DNA of 64,000 nt from Incurvaria masculella (taxonomy: Eukaryota; Arthropoda; Insecta; Lepidoptera; Incurvariidae). Both the position numbers and the translations under genes were made by a program. The DNA lies in contig OX335652.1 of assembly GCA_946894095.1 (NCBI GenBank), forward strand, positions 10,005,001-10,069,000. The letters run 5' to 3'. Positions within the stretch are counted from its first letter, which is position 1. Every line of letters begins with the position of its first letter. The notes under the pieces are model-generated. The model made no database searches, had not been told where the DNA came from, and saw nothing but the letters and a program-made list of their open reading frames with translations. Shown piece by piece: positions 21,518 to 33,466 of this stretch.

Positions 21518-23421
21518 AAATGGCTGTATGCATTGAATGTAAATTCGAGCCACTCGAAAACTGAACGACCTTGTCCAACAAGGAAGGTAAAATGTTAAAT
21601 CTGTTACTTATCGCAAAATATAGAATCAATAATGTACAAGGTAAACGTTCACCATACATATATTCATATGAACTGTAGTAATATAAATTCTTAGTACTTT
21701 CCAAATGCATATAATTTTACGAGTGCGTGTAATATGTATGTATTAGAATCGGTTATGAAAGCTGTAATTAATCCGTACCTACTATAAGAAATAGCGAAAA
21801 ATACTCAAAGGAGTCATGCGGCCGATTTAGAAAAAAAAACTAAAACTGCGTTATTAGTTTTTGAAAGAAGAAAAGGTTACTTGGCAGGATTTCTTCCTTT
21901 TAAACGACACTATTGACTGGTGCAATAATACAAGATACTTTATTTTCAACGACTTCTATTTCCGGCTAGGAAAACAATTTTTCCAAAAATCGAACAATGT
22001 AGTTTTAGCTTTTATCAAAATCGGCCTCGTGACCATTTTGAATGTTTTTAGAAATTTCTCATAGTTTCGGATTTGTCCCTTGAGGCCCACTTGAAAAATT
22101 CACTCTGTAGATATCATTCTCTGCGATGGTATTGCTGCGATGCTTGCAAAATACTTGTTCAGAAACCTTTCCACCCATAACCGCAGCCTCCGCGCTGCCC
22201 CGCGCCGCGCCGCCACCTCCGCGCCGCCCGACGACACACTGTGCGTTTTCCTTCATCAAACTACCGGCCACAGTGTTAAGTATAGGTTAATCAGTATCTC
22301 AACTAAGTTATTTCCTTGATCCTCGATGAACAGTCGATTGTAGCGTTAAACACATGCAGAAATGTAACATTGCAATTGCATTGATGGTAAAAGTCCGACT
22401 CTGGTACCGTGGGTTCCGCAGTAAGATGAGAATACCTATGTTAGCCAAACGTCATAAAGAAAACGTCAATAACTACGATATAATAAATAATGATTCATTT
22501 TGCCTGCAACATAGATTATATCAAAACTGTTCTGATATTTTGTCGTTATCTATATACACAACCCGCGACCCGCGGGCCGCATACGGCCCTTCATGTATTC
22601 ATGAAAAAACTCACAACCTTATATGAGTACTGAGCTCATATGTAGCCAAACTTTCTATGGATATTTTGTTATCAGCAACGAATTTAAATCTAAGTGAACT
22701 GTCTAAATGAACTGAAACCTAAAATTTGACTGAAGATCAAAACAGTTAAACGAAATTAATATAAAATGTGTAAAATATAAATGTCCTAAAGTTGACTAAC
22801 GTTGACGTTGACTAACGTTTACTAAAGTTGACTAACTGCTCCCGGTCGTTGTAGGTTTACAAACAAGCAGACACACAAGCGTATGTAAAGGTAGTTTATC
22901 TATTCAGGGCTCCGGCACGTGACCTTGGTTTTGCAATTTGTGAGATCGGTGTCGGTGTACGCGGCCATATTGCCGCGCGACATCTTATCGACATCGCGCG
23001 TGTAGTGGCGGCGCCATTGATAATGCCGATCCGAAACAGCTGATGCTATCTCGGGGGTCAGGGCGAAAGTATATATGATGAACACTGATGGCAAAGAATA
23101 TGAAATATAGCTGATTCACATATGGGTCAATTTCTATTCTCATCCATCATGGAGACGTGTGGAATTGTGGAGTCGTTAAACTGCGAAACTGCGAGGAACG
23201 CGTATTTCTATGCGACTACCCGTATCGTTTACATCTCTAATTTTAAATAGTAACCTTACCGTTGTAGAATTCCTTTTTTTATTTGTGAAAATATTGAACA
23301 TTGAGTTTGGATTCGTAAGATGTGATGAATCATATAATGTTTGACTTGCAAGGATTGGTAAAGTTTAATCAATGCTATTGTGTTTATTTTTCTATTCATT
23401 GTGTTGCGTGATTTTATTTCT
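21518..23421. other. Largely unrecognised stretch
   Basis: Includes a GC-rich run of GCC/GCG triplets at 22180-22240, the hAT-like motif at 22560, and a short tandem series of GTTGACTAACG at 22793-22835. No gene supported. Confidence 0.4.
22550..22620. repeat. Possible hAT-derived fragment
   Basis: GACCCGCGGGCCGCATACGG followed by CCC is the GCCCGCGGGCCGCATACGGCCC-type motif common near the end of hAT-group elements in animals. Ends and duplication not found. Confidence 0.4.
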
Positions 23422-23836
23422 GCAGCCCTCTGGTAGACCTTTATAAAGCATCGGTAAAGGTAGGCCTGGACATGAACCGGGACAAAACCAAGGTCATGAC
23501 GACCGAGGTTATGACGGGAGGACAAATCGTTATCGACCGAGAAGTGATCGAACAGGTTGAAGAGTAGGTACGTATATCTCGGCAAAATTCTGCGGCTTGG
23601 TAGACAAGGACTGACTAAGGAGGTCGAGAGACGAATTCAACTGGGTTAGGCTGCCTTCGGAAAGCTTAAATAGGCTCCGAGGTTTGACATTCCGCAACAT
23701 TTAAAGACAGGAACAACATTTAGCCATGACATGACTACAACACGAGGCACAGGGCACAGATACCGCTGAGGGCCGGGAGGACTGGAAGAAAATTGGAGAG
23801 GCGTATGTCCAGCAGTGGACGCAAACACGCTGACTG
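23422..23836 (+). pseudogene. RTE LINE relic, 5'-truncated, with internal deletion
   Basis: Closely follows the 3' part of the full copy (44935-45640): ATGAACCGGGACAAAACCAA, GACAAATCGTTATCGAC and AGGACTGACTAAGGAGGT match. There are in-frame stops (GAAGAGTAG, GGTTAG, AAATAG). A deletion of roughly 300 bp after TTTAAAGACA joins it to the last ~100 bp. It ends in CACGCTGACTG, the family's tail. Confidence 0.85.
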
Positions 23837-25214
23837 TTGAGATATTAAAACGAAATTGTTTGTGAATAATGATCCGATGGTAGGCAATAAATAACGATTG
23901 CCCATCTGATATCCAGGGTATCTGTAGGAACTTGCTTAGTACAAAAAAGGAGATTATTTTGTTTAATACATTATAACAATCGCTTTAATGTTATTGTGAA
24001 ATTATTGCTATCGGGATTTTTATCGTAAAAATATTTGCTAAACAGGTGCTTGTTTCCGATAGCGCGCGCACACATGCGCAGTATACTTCGTGTACACTAA
24101 TGACGGGAGCAACTCGGAGGACATTAGAGCACTTAAAATATTAGAACACTAATATTTATGAGAACGAGTCAATCTTTTCAGTATTCAATAGATGTACCTA
24201 CCTGTCTACCCGCAACTAGGTAGGTAGGTAGGTATTATGCGAACACGGTGGAATGGGGATGCTGTACTGAAAGGGTGGTAGAAACCAGCTGGTAACATCT
24301 ATTAAAATATTCTGGTTTTTAAACTAGCTCAATTACCTACCTAATTAGCGTAAATATAGATGGGCTCAAAACGGCCATGTCCCAGAATGGAAAAAATTAT
24401 TTTATAAAAAAAATTGCGTGTTATTGAATTAAAACAGACGTAGGAAAAACATGTCCTTCGATCTCAAATTTCTAAATCTACCATGTCACGACTCGAATGT
24501 GCATTTCATGTGGCTGTTATTTATTTATTTAACATTGACTCTACAACAAAGTCACTGATTACAGATAGTACCTATCTGTGATGTGATAATTTCAGTAATC
24601 TGTGATACAGTGTTGTGCAATGCACATGTATTTATAATAACACGTAACAGTACACCACAAAACACATACGAAGAGTATGCATACGGGGATTATCGCCCGA
24701 CTAAATAGCATTTTGTATATGTAGTTAGTCCGGTGCTAGTCTGCGTACTAAATTTTGACAGCTGAAAGACAATCAATCCAAATAAAAACAAAATAAATAA
24801 ATTATAAAAAATCCACTACGAGAATGTTCATGTGTTCAATTTTTTTTTAATTTCATATCATCGAACATATAAATCATATAAACAGAAATGAAATAATTTA
24901 ATTTTAAGTAATTAATAAATTAGAACAAAATATTGCAAAACGCGTTAAATTTTCATTATTACAGGATAGCTTCAGCGATTGCAACAGGAATGTGACACGC
25001 GTTTATGGTAATGTGCATCTATCACCTGGAAATGCCAATGCTGTCTACACAATTCGACTCTTGATATGGATGAAACCGTGAGAATACCTACAGTACTACA
25101 CTACCTACTTAGTAGATAAACACATATAAGAGCGAAATTTAAAAGGAAATAAATATAGAAACGTCAGAACGCCGCATTTCCGACTTTAATTGGACAAATA
25201 CCATCTAGAATCTG
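23837..25214. other. No recognised feature
   Basis: AT-rich intergenic DNA with a microsatellite at 24215. Confidence 0.45.
24215..24237 (+). repeat. (TAGG)n microsatellite
   Basis: ACTAGGTAGGTAGGTAGGTA; a similar shorter run is at 7029-7041. Confidence 0.75.
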
Positions 25215-25245
25215 GACAAGACACGTGATTGGCTGCTGACGTCAT
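25215..25245. promoter_or_regulatory. Cluster of E-box, CCAAT box and CRE
   Basis: CACGTG (25222-25227), inverse CCAAT (ATTGG, 25228-25232) and TGACGTCA (25237-25244) occur within 23 bp. About 200 bp downstream, GGAGGCCCG|GTGAGT (donor at 25454) could end a first exon. No coding exon was found to connect to it. Confidence 0.3.
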
Positions 25246-25519
25246 CGAGTGTCTTAGGTCAGTGCTAGTGCACTAGTGTTATGTTCAATTCAAACAATAT
25301 ATTGAACTCATAGCGCAAATGAATAGGTTATTTCATACGTCTCTGAATAAACGCGTACCAGTAGGTACCTAGTTAATTTTCGTCGCAATATCAAAACCGG
25401 AAAAAATCTCATTACGTCTCAACGAAACACCTGCCGCCGTGTCCGGAGGCCCGGTGAGTATTTAGATCTCTCCATAACGTGTGGCTTCGCGCCTTTGCCC
25501 GCAATTCTAGAATGCCAGC

Positions 25520-25595
25520 CATTGCGCCGTGGTGAAGCCTGCTAGTCTATCTTGTCGAAGATCATGGGTTCGATAGCGGGCACCTTTCATTCTTG
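25520..25595 (+). other. Possible tRNA-derived head
   Basis: TGCGCCGTGGTGAAGCCTGC and ATCATGGGTTCGATAGCG place an A-box-like and a B-box-like block ~35 bp apart, similar to the tRNA-headed SINEs. No SINE body follows. Confidence 0.3.
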
Positions 25596-25739
25596 TGCGA
25601 AATATTGACAGCTTGTGAAATGTACAATCATCTTTTAATATGTGTTTATAATTTAAGAGAAATGTAATGAATTATTCCGTATGTCAATCGTATTAATAAA
25701 TAAATTAAAAAAAAAGAATTTTAATTTTTATCGAGAATC

Positions 25740-25995
25740 TGGATAACCTCACGGGCCCTAACCTCACGTAAGAGGTGCCACGGGCTTTCGAATTGTCAGG
25801 GGGGCCTTGCGTAAAACATGCCGGCCGGTCAGGTGCTTCTTTACAACATGTTTGAAGGACCTCATTTTGTACAAACGCCATCATCCTATACGCCACACTT
25901 TGGACTTTGACCCACATATGTTTTCCTTGCAAATGCCAATGCCTACTGTGGGGGAAATACCTCGGCATGGAGCCTATTCTATAGTTTACCGACCA
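25740..25995 (-). pseudogene. Diverged 3' end of the same LINE group
   Basis: On the minus strand GGTCGGTAAACTATAGAAT, GCCGAGGTATTTCCCCCA, GGTCCTTCAAACATG and ACCTGACCGGCCGGCATG line up in order with 7500-7640. It is broken by stops, with about 80 bp of extra sequence inside. It is a relic. Confidence 0.5.
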
Positions 25996-27317
25996 TATAT
26001 CGGTTGGCTCTTATTTTTGGAATGTCGAAAGTGAATGGGTGCATTACCTGCCTGTTCCGCATTGAGCGGTGGTAGTGCAATCCCTACATACTAGGCGCTG
26101 TAGAGCTAATTTTGTAGACATGCTCAATTGATAGAAGAAGGTGATGAGTTATATCATGACAGTTAACCATCCATGTCTGGGAATATTTTAAAAGCCGCCG
26201 GCAAGTCGTGGCCATGCATGCGCCGCGGTGCGCCGAGGTTCCACTTGCGACACTTGCTCCACCGACATTCGGTAAGGCGAGACAAACTGGTTTAATCAGT
26301 GCCGAGGCGGGCCTGCGACACTTGCGAATGTACGCTGTTCAGAAACTTGTACTCATGTACCCTTGTACTCATGAAGCGAAAACAAATTCAGTTCAGAGAT
26401 CAAGCGGCGCATCAGCGTGGCGATAAGGAGGGGGAACGCTGACTCCGTAATGGGGCCAATGCCAACAGTACCCTCGGAGGAATATTTTAATTTATAATTA
26501 TGGTTATACCATTGCATAATTGGCATTTAGTTTTAAATATTTTATCAAAATAAACTTGAAAATTAGTTTAAAAAAATCACAGATTTCGAAGGTATCATCG
26601 CTCTCTAATTAGAATAATTAGGACTACACTAAGGATGACAAGGGTAACTCGAGTAAGAAGGCTGAACCCGATTAGTTGTCATTTCATGAGCAAGAAAATC
26701 GTAAGTATTCGCTGGTCAGTCAGAGGTGATTATGAATCACTGCCGAATGAATACCAGAGTATACTTGTAATGCTATAAATTATATTAATTTATATAATTA
26801 AATTAGTAACTTTATTAGTTGTAAGTAACATAAACTGAGGGTTGCTGTTTCTATTGTTCTTTGTTCTTTGCCTTAATCTGTTCTGCCAAGGAATTGTTTG
26901 GCAGTAGCATTTAGATCTGAGTATGTATTTCATAACTGGGCCGAAAAATATGTTATGTAAACCCGTGAAGTTTCTTTGCGGGTTCTTCTTTACTGGGTTG
27001 ATCGAATCCGCGGATCTTTGTGGCGTAAATTGGTGTAGTTTGACTACCAAAAAGTTTAAATAAATGAAATGAAATGAAATGAAATAAAGATTGACCCCCC
27101 GTGTTGAAACGTACCAATTCCACACGAGGAACATCTCCAATTGTCAGCCCACCTAGATATGCCGTTGGCTGTATCTGAACCTGAGGCCAGTTTCAAACGA
27201 GCCAGTAGGTTCGCAAAAAAATATCCGATTTATCGGTGTGGTAGATACAGTCACATATTTTTTATCTTTACACAGGAAGTAGAGGAAAATTCTGTGCCTA
27301 AGAAGGTTTATTTACTA
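25996..27317. other. No recognised gene
   Basis: A 116-codon minus frame (26790-27140) ends near the (AAATG)n tail but shows no known motif. A moderately GC-rich segment lies at 26195-26420. Confidence 0.4.
27057..27088 (+). repeat. (AAATG)n tail
   Basis: AAATAAATGAAATGAAATGA repeats suggest the 3' tail of a retroposon whose body (upstream of 27057) was not recognised. Confidence 0.45.
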
Positions 27318-28920
27318 CTAGCTGCGGTACCCGGCTCCGCTCGGGTCAATGTCGTGTTGGACTGATTTCGGTCTGAATTATTTCCTGGATAAAAAGTAAC
27401 CCACCAAAAGGCTGGTACATGACTATGGATCCATCTACCAAATTTAATCAAAATCGTTTGAACCGATTTGTATAACTGATTTGAGTGTTCTGTGGGTGTT
27501 TAAACTATTGTCTAAGATTGGCTTACCACAGTTGCTGCACGGGACTGAACCGATTTGGTATGATTTAATGATAAATATCGACATATTCCATTTAGACCTT
27601 CGTAAACATTTGGAAGCGAATTTTAAAAGCATGTGCCGCCCGACCCTTACTGCACTGGCACTGCTACATATAAATTGATACAAAATCAATTAAGACGGGA
27701 TTAACCCAAAGTTTTATGAAGAATACGAACCACAGCCACCTTCAACATCGGAAACGGTAACCCATCCGGAATCTGACTGCACCCAGAGTTGCTATACGTT
27801 AATAAAATACGCAAATAAATCAGGTGTAAACGAGTGGTTCGAAGTTATCGCTCTACATGATATCGTGGAACTTTCTGTAGGCCTTTTTAACACCTAACAT
27901 TTTCCAGTACATAGTTTTCATTTTTCTCTTAAGGTGGCCCAACCCGGCGGTACTAACTCATTCGCGGGCACGGTACAAAACCGTGCTGTTGCGCTCTGGG
28001 ACCTTCTCTCTTTCAAAGATAAAGACAGGCTCCATGATGAGGAAGATGCAACATGTCCATAAAAAAGACAATGTGCATAGTGTATGATTTGGTAAGATTT
28101 ACGAAAATTTTAATTACAAAACGACTTATAGATAAAAGTAAACCACGACTGCTGCAGACAAAAATCTAAAAAAAAAAAACAAATAGATTATAAATCTTGA
28201 TTAAATAAGCTATGTCTGATGACTTCTTTTTCAGATGTTCTTACTTTATCATTCATTATCTTCCTCCATATCTTATCCCAAAGTTATTGTATAAAACGCG
28301 CGAAAAATTCGAACTTTCGGACTTTATAACTTAGAAACCAAAGACAATTTTACCATACCAACGGTCATCAGACATCTAGATCGATAAAATAAAGCTATTT
28401 TGAGCAAAATTTGGGATCTTTGACCAGAAATATGGGCGTGATCTTCTTTCCCCGTTTGTATGGTGATTCGAGCGGGTTGGGCCACCTTAAGGTTTGTATT
28501 AAATATTTAAAAATTACATGCGCAATCCTTGCTCGTTGATCGCTCCTTATATTAATGAAAACCGTAAAAGTCCGTTGCGTGGCTTAGAAGAAGTAAACGA
28601 AGAAATAAAGGCAGATAGTGATTACCCCCCAAGCCGCCGCCACGGGGCATTTCGGTTTGTATGACAGCTACCTCTTAACGTAAGCGGAACTGAATTATAT
28701 AAAACCTTTCTTGTGTCCCGTCTATTTACATATACGTGTAGTAAGTTTCGGATTCGGATGATCAGTTTAAGAGTTATGGAGGAACATACATACATACATA
28801 CAGAATTGATTTCTAAATATTATCAATTTAGTCTTAGTATCATACATAAAGTCTACAAACGAAGTATCATAGAAAACAAAGCAACTTACTTCATGAACAA
28901 TTTATTATTAGTATAGATAG
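27318..28920 (+). repeat. CCGGCTCCGCTCGGG repeat split by TTAA MITE copy 3
   Basis: 5' part CTAGCTGCGGTACCCGGCTC to ~27860. After the MITE, GCCGCCGCCACGGGGCATTT, AGAGTTATGGAGGAACATAC, AACAAAGCAACTTACTTC and TTTATTATTAGTATAGAT continue it. The stretch 27870-27928 plus 28491-28620 recurs at 50964-51110. Confidence 0.75.
27929..28490 (-). mobile_element. TTAA MITE, copy 3, with a related empty site in the window
   Basis: Element 27933-28486 flanked by TTAA on both sides. The interrupted host repeat occurs uninterrupted at 50964-51110: GGCCTTTTTAACACCTA, TTTTCTGTTGAGGTTTGTAT. Here TTTTCTC-TTAA-element-TTAA-GGTTTGTAT is seen, so exactly four bases were duplicated. Confidence 0.88.
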
Positions 28921-28964
28921 ATATATGTTTCGGAAATTAAAATAATGTGTTTTTAGCAGTTTTT

Positions 28965-29002
28965 TTTATGAACTTGATGAGAGAGGGCATCAAGTTCATA
29001 AA
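28965..29002. repeat. Perfect 15-bp hairpin
   Basis: TTTATGAACTTGATG (28965-28979), 8-nt loop AGAGAGGG, CATCAAGTTCATAAA (28988-29002). Not part of a recognised repeat. Confidence 0.8.
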
Positions 29003-29149
29003 AAGCTACAGCAGCGTCGTTGTAGATGGCTACCTGAACGGAACGGTTATAAAGTTGAGGTACAATGCACGGTTTAATTTGTTGGACCTAAATATCTACA
29101 CACTATGTATAGTTTAGATGTTTTCGACAAGTCACAGAATGTGTCACAT

Positions 29150-29285
29150 CTGGACGCTCGTCGCATACCTTTCGTAGGCGAGTAGCGGCAAGCCCCTCGC
29201 GGCGCGCGGCCGAGGCGCCTCAATCGGTGCGCCCGCTCCGCGTCGCCGGCCGGACACGCTCTGCCAACGTGATAATTACCAATGC
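29150..29285. other. Short GC-rich island
   Basis: CG-dense run (GGCGCGCGGCCGAGGCGCC) within AT-rich DNA. A 103-codon minus frame crosses it but has no recognised motif. Confidence 0.3.
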
Positions 29286-29889
29286 CAACATTGTTAACAT
29301 TGCCATAGTAAAATGTTTCAGAATGATGTAATGAAAATGTTCCTGCGAGGTGCGAGATTGGGCCGCTCCATTTTACTTGGAGCATTTAAACTGATAAAAA
29401 CTTCACTACAATTTGGTCTTCTAGTTGGTTGAAAAGATATACATATCTCTGAATGGTTGCACATTCAGCACACGATATATTTGTGACGTTGACTGATACG
29501 TGACTTCGGGTATCCGCAAAGACAAATCCATCTTCTTGTATTGATCGCAAACTTCAACATCTTCGACCAATTAAGGATGTCCATCTATGTCCCCGATAAG
29601 CAACTAGATTTTTTTTGTTTCGGTACATCCCTGCAATCCAATGCAATCAAGTGTGGTCACACCCTTAAGAGAATTGCCCGTAGGTTGCGAAAAGTAAAAA
29701 ATGGTCAGTGATTTCAAAATAACTGACGGAACCCTAAAAAGTGAATTCAATCCGTGATCTCCACCCACGTGCACAATGTTGCAACATATCTACGAAGCGT
29801 ATATAGAGTATGGGAGGGACTCTACATGCGGATAGTTTAGTTTAGGCCGAATCGCTAGTAGATACATAGCGACATCTATTTACTTTTAT

Positions 29890-30192
29890 TTTTTTAGGGT
29901 TCCGTACCCAAAGTTTGCCAACGGAACCCTATTACTAAGCCTCCGCTGTCCGTCCGTCCGTCCGTCTGTCACAGGGCTGTATCTCAGTAACCCTAACAGA
30001 TAGACAGTTGAAATTTTCACAGAGTGTGTATTTATTTTGCCGCTAAAAGAAGAAATGGGTAAAATTAAATAATAATTAAAATTAAAGGGGGCCCCGATAC
30101 AAAAAAACGTAATTTTTGTGTATTAAATCTTTTACGATGGTACGGTACGGAACTCTTCGTGTGTGAGTCCAACTCGCACTTGGCCGATTTTG
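29890..30192 (-). repeat. GGCCAAGTGCGAGTC/(GACG)n element, copy 10
   Basis: Full-length, ending CTTGGCCGATTT. It lies 27 bp upstream of a tRNA-headed SINE. Confidence 0.85.
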
Positions 30193-30218
30193 TAACGGGA
30201 AAGACCATACAATTCGCT

Positions 30219-31078
30219 CGGCTCGTAGCCTAATGGCGCGGGGACTTGCTTAGCATACCAGAGGTCTGGGTTCAAATCCTCGCCGAGTTCATGCACCACT
30301 TTCTTTCTCTTTCTAAGTTGGATAAGAGCATTTCGTCAGGAATGAGAGCTGCTCCATGGTTCGGAATCATGTAAAACTGTAGGTCCCCTTCCCCTACTAG
30401 GTGATAGGGCTTTAAGGTGGGCCATCCCGCTGAACTCTCCATACAAACGGGGAAAGAAGATCACGCCCATATTTCTTATCAGAGATCCCAAATTTTGCTC
30501 AAAATAGCTTTATTTGATCGAACTAAATGTCTGATGACCGTTGGCATTGTAAAATTGTGTTTGGTTTCTAAGTTATAAGGACTGAAAGTTCGAATTTTTC
30601 GCGCGTTTTATACAATAACTTTGGAGGTGGATTACGCAATGATAAAGTAAGAACATCTTAAAAAGATTAGTCATCAGACATACCTTATTTAATCAAAATT
30701 TATAATCTATTTGGTTTTTGTTAGATTTTTGACCTCAGCGGTTGTGGTTTACTTTTAGCTATAAGTCGTTTTGTAATTAAAATTTTCGTAAATCTTACCA
30801 AATCATACACTATGCACATTATCTTTTTTGTGGACATGTTGCATCTTCCTCATCACGGAGTCCCAGAGCGCAACAGCACGGTTTTGTACCGTGCCCGCGA
30901 ATGAGTTCGTCCCGCCGGGTTGGGCCACCTTAACCCGCCTGGGTTGGTACGATCGTATTAAATGAAAAGATGATCGAAGCGGCAATGAAAAATTGTCCGT
31001 GTTGTAGCCGTACTTATCAAGGAAGGTCCTTGCATGGCACCTAATTCCTTCGGGAATGTGGTGTAATGGGCTAATATC
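30219..31078 (+). mobile_element. tRNA-headed SINE split by a TTAA MITE
   Basis: Head GGCTCGTAGCCTAATGGCGC (A-box-like) and GGGTTCAAATCCTCGCC (B-box) at 30219-30290. The body is split by the MITE at 30412-30933 and resumes CCCGCCTGGGTTGGTACGAT. The tail is degraded after GGGCTAATATCA. Confidence 0.85.
30412..30933 (+). mobile_element. TTAA MITE, copy 4, inside a tRNA-headed SINE
   Basis: Element 30416-30929 between TTAA copies. The SINE reads GGTAGGGTTAATCCCGCCC in other copies; here the insertion is at that TTAA. Confidence 0.88.
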
Positions 31079-31089
31079 AACCTATATTA

Positions 31090-31185
31090 ACTAATATTAA
31101 CCATACAAAAACCGGTTTATTCCTACCTTAATACGCGTAATAAAATTAGTCCGCCAACTCTGGATACTGCTGCTAAGGTTTTGGA
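31090..31185 (+). repeat. Unclassified repeat shared with 51220-51320
   Basis: ACCATACAAAAACCGGTTTA, CCTTAATACGCGTAATAAA and CTCTGGATACTGCTG occur in order in both places. Confidence 0.6.
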
Positions 31186-31343
31186 AATTTCCAAGTTATG
31201 ACTTATGTTTATAAGTTTATGACATCATGCGTAACCACAGAAAGCAATTTATTACAGAACAAACAATTTGATCACATGCGTATCGAATTCCGAACCCATT
31301 TTCGGACCTATAATTAAATTAAATGATCATGGGATAGGGTAGA

Positions 31344-31455
31344 GGGGGGTGGGAGCTGGGGAAAGGGACGTACAGTACATGGATTCCGAACCATGGAACA
31401 ATAATTCGTGACGGAATTAAGTTATCCAACTCTTAGACAGAGAGAAAGCATGCGT
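31344..31455 (-). repeat. SINE middle fragment
   Basis: GACGTACAGTACATGGATTCCGAACCATGG and GTTATCCAACTCTTAGACAGAGAGAAAG correspond to the inverse of the tRNA-type middle section. Confidence 0.6.
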
Positions 31456-32045
31456 GATGCCAAATAGGAGCCACGACCTATCGAACGGGAGGCGAGGCTC
31501 CCTCCCCGAGCCCAGCTGCCTTCTCAATATATGGACTTCATAGATCCGCTCCGACCCAAGGTTAACTCATAGAGTATCACGACTCAACATCGTGGTTTCA
31601 ATTTAACGACCACTTTATGTAGATCTGCGCCGGCGGTTATGTAGAGCAATGACCCTACTCGGATGGAGATTTCCTTTGAGATTCTACTGAAAAAGAGTCC
31701 TATTAGAGAACACCAGATGCACTAAAGAGATTGATAAACGATGGGCCCTCAGTTTGTCATCTCAAGTAAATTTTAATATTAATAAAAAATATTGAATAAA
31801 CTTTTGAGGTTTTACAACTACATCTATATTGAAGGTGGCCCAACCCGGCGGGACTAACTCATTCGCGGGCACGAAACAAAACCGTGCTGTTGCGCTCTGG
31901 GACCTTCTCTGTTTCAAAGAATAAGACAGGCTCCGTGATGAGGAAGATGCAACATGTCCACAAAAAAGACAATTTGCATAGTGTATGATCTGGTAAGATT
32001 TACAACAATTTTAATTACAAAACGACTTATAGCTAAAAGTAAAGA

Positions 32046-32384
32046 GTTTTCTTGAATACTTTTATTTTGCCTATTTTATTATTTGAACTATACCTACTCA
32101 GTGAATTGATTCTAAATTTTGAAATTGTTCCCAATCAATTCTATAAAACGGATATGTAAATAATTTAATTTTTTTTTTTTTAATTACAAATTTTATTTTT
32201 ATTTCTAATATTTGAGCTGCACTTATGATGATTTTAACTTCCCTATACTTTTTAAGAAATGTTGAATTGTATTTATGATTAATGTGTGATGTTGAATTAT
32301 TTGATTGTTTAATGTATTGTTTGAAATTAAATTGTGATTTCATACTAAACGGTGTTAATGAACTATAAAATAAATAAATAAACC
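32046..32384. mobile_element. AT-rich retroposon-like insert
   Basis: Interrupts AAAAGTAAACCACGACC of the host MITE and ends in an (AAAT)n tail at 32368-32381. The family's TAAA is present at both sides. No recognisable coding. Confidence 0.5.
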
Positions 32385-32520
32385 ACGACCGCTGTAGTCA
32401 AAAATCTAGCAAAAAACAAATAGATTATACATCTTTATTAAATAAGCTATGACTGATGACTAATCTTTTTAAGATTTTCTTACTATATCATTGCGTAATC
32501 CACCTCCAAAGTTATTGCAT

Positions 32521-33126
32521 ACTAGCAGCCCGTCCCGGCTTTGCACGCCTACAAACTCTAAAACGCATAGCTAGCCGAGCGGAGTTTTTTCTAATTTTTA
32601 AACTCGTGATATCTTTCGAATGGAATGTCCGAATCGAATTATTCAAAAAATAATATAAAGGTAATGATGCAGTCTTAAATAATAGTTTATTTATTTTGAT
32701 AAGAATTAATACCTAGCTACACATAAAGAACCTTTTCTAGCGGCGGTATTTAAATTTTTATTTTAAAATAAATGCACACTTATTGTAACATAACTTTAAT
32801 AGTTAGATGTATGCTGTCGCGGCATTTTTTGTAGATAATGATGTGTTCAATAAAATTGTAGCAGATCATTTTGTTCTATCGTGAATAGTGTTCGCAGCGC
32901 TCGCGATGTAAGGAACATTCTTGGTAATTTTTTCCACCTTGGGTTACGTTATCCGAGTTTTGGTAAGGATCCCTAATTTTTTTTAGATAAAATATAGCCT
33001 ATGTTACTCGAATAGACTGTAGCTTTTCAACGGTGAAATAAGTTTTCAAATCCGTTCAATAGTTTCGGAGCCTATTCAGTTCAAATACACAAACAATAAA
33101 ACCTTTCCTCTTTATATAATGGTATA
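32521..33126 (+). repeat. TACTAGCAGCCCGTCCCGGC repeat
   Basis: Begins ACTAGCAGCCCGTCCCGGCT and ends CCTCTTTATATAATGGTATAG. These are typical edges of a widespread arthropod repeat carrying AGTTTCGGAGCC near the 3' end. It interrupts AAGTTATTGTATAAAACG of the host MITE. Class unknown. Confidence 0.6.
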
Positions 33127-33466
33127 GAAAACGCGCAAAAAATTCGAACTTTCGGACCTTATAACTTAGAAACCAAAGACAATTTTGCAATCATCCTATT
33201 TACATTTTTTTTTTTTAAACACGACATAACGTCCCTTGATCATTGTGATCCTTTTTTTGTCCTCGCATATCCCACATTATCGTTCCATCCTTCAGTGATG
33301 ACTAGAGCTCTGTCTCTGTCGAATCTACGCGGCGCATGAGTTGAATGAACTTTTTTGCACATCACTTACTGTCGCAAATTATGCGCAACCAATATCCTAC
33401 GTAGCATCCAGAGGCTGTATTACTAGTTACAAATCACTTATCGAGAAAAGTCGCTAAGATTATCGA

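Larger units (their letters stand above)
31834..33190 (-). mobile_element. TTAA MITE, copy 5, twice interrupted and lacking one end
   Basis: Segments 31834-32047, 32382-32520 and 33127-33190 follow the family order. The first break holds an AT-rich insert ending in AAATAAATAAATAA; the second holds a separate repeat beginning TACTAGCAGCCCGTCCCGGC. The distal GGTGGCCCATCCCGC end is missing. Confidence 0.8.

Noticed and set aside
22120..22271. GC-rich 70-codon minus frame with glycine/alanine repeats
   Set aside because: Low-complexity GCC/GCG triplets give open frames by chance; no splice sites or motif support it.
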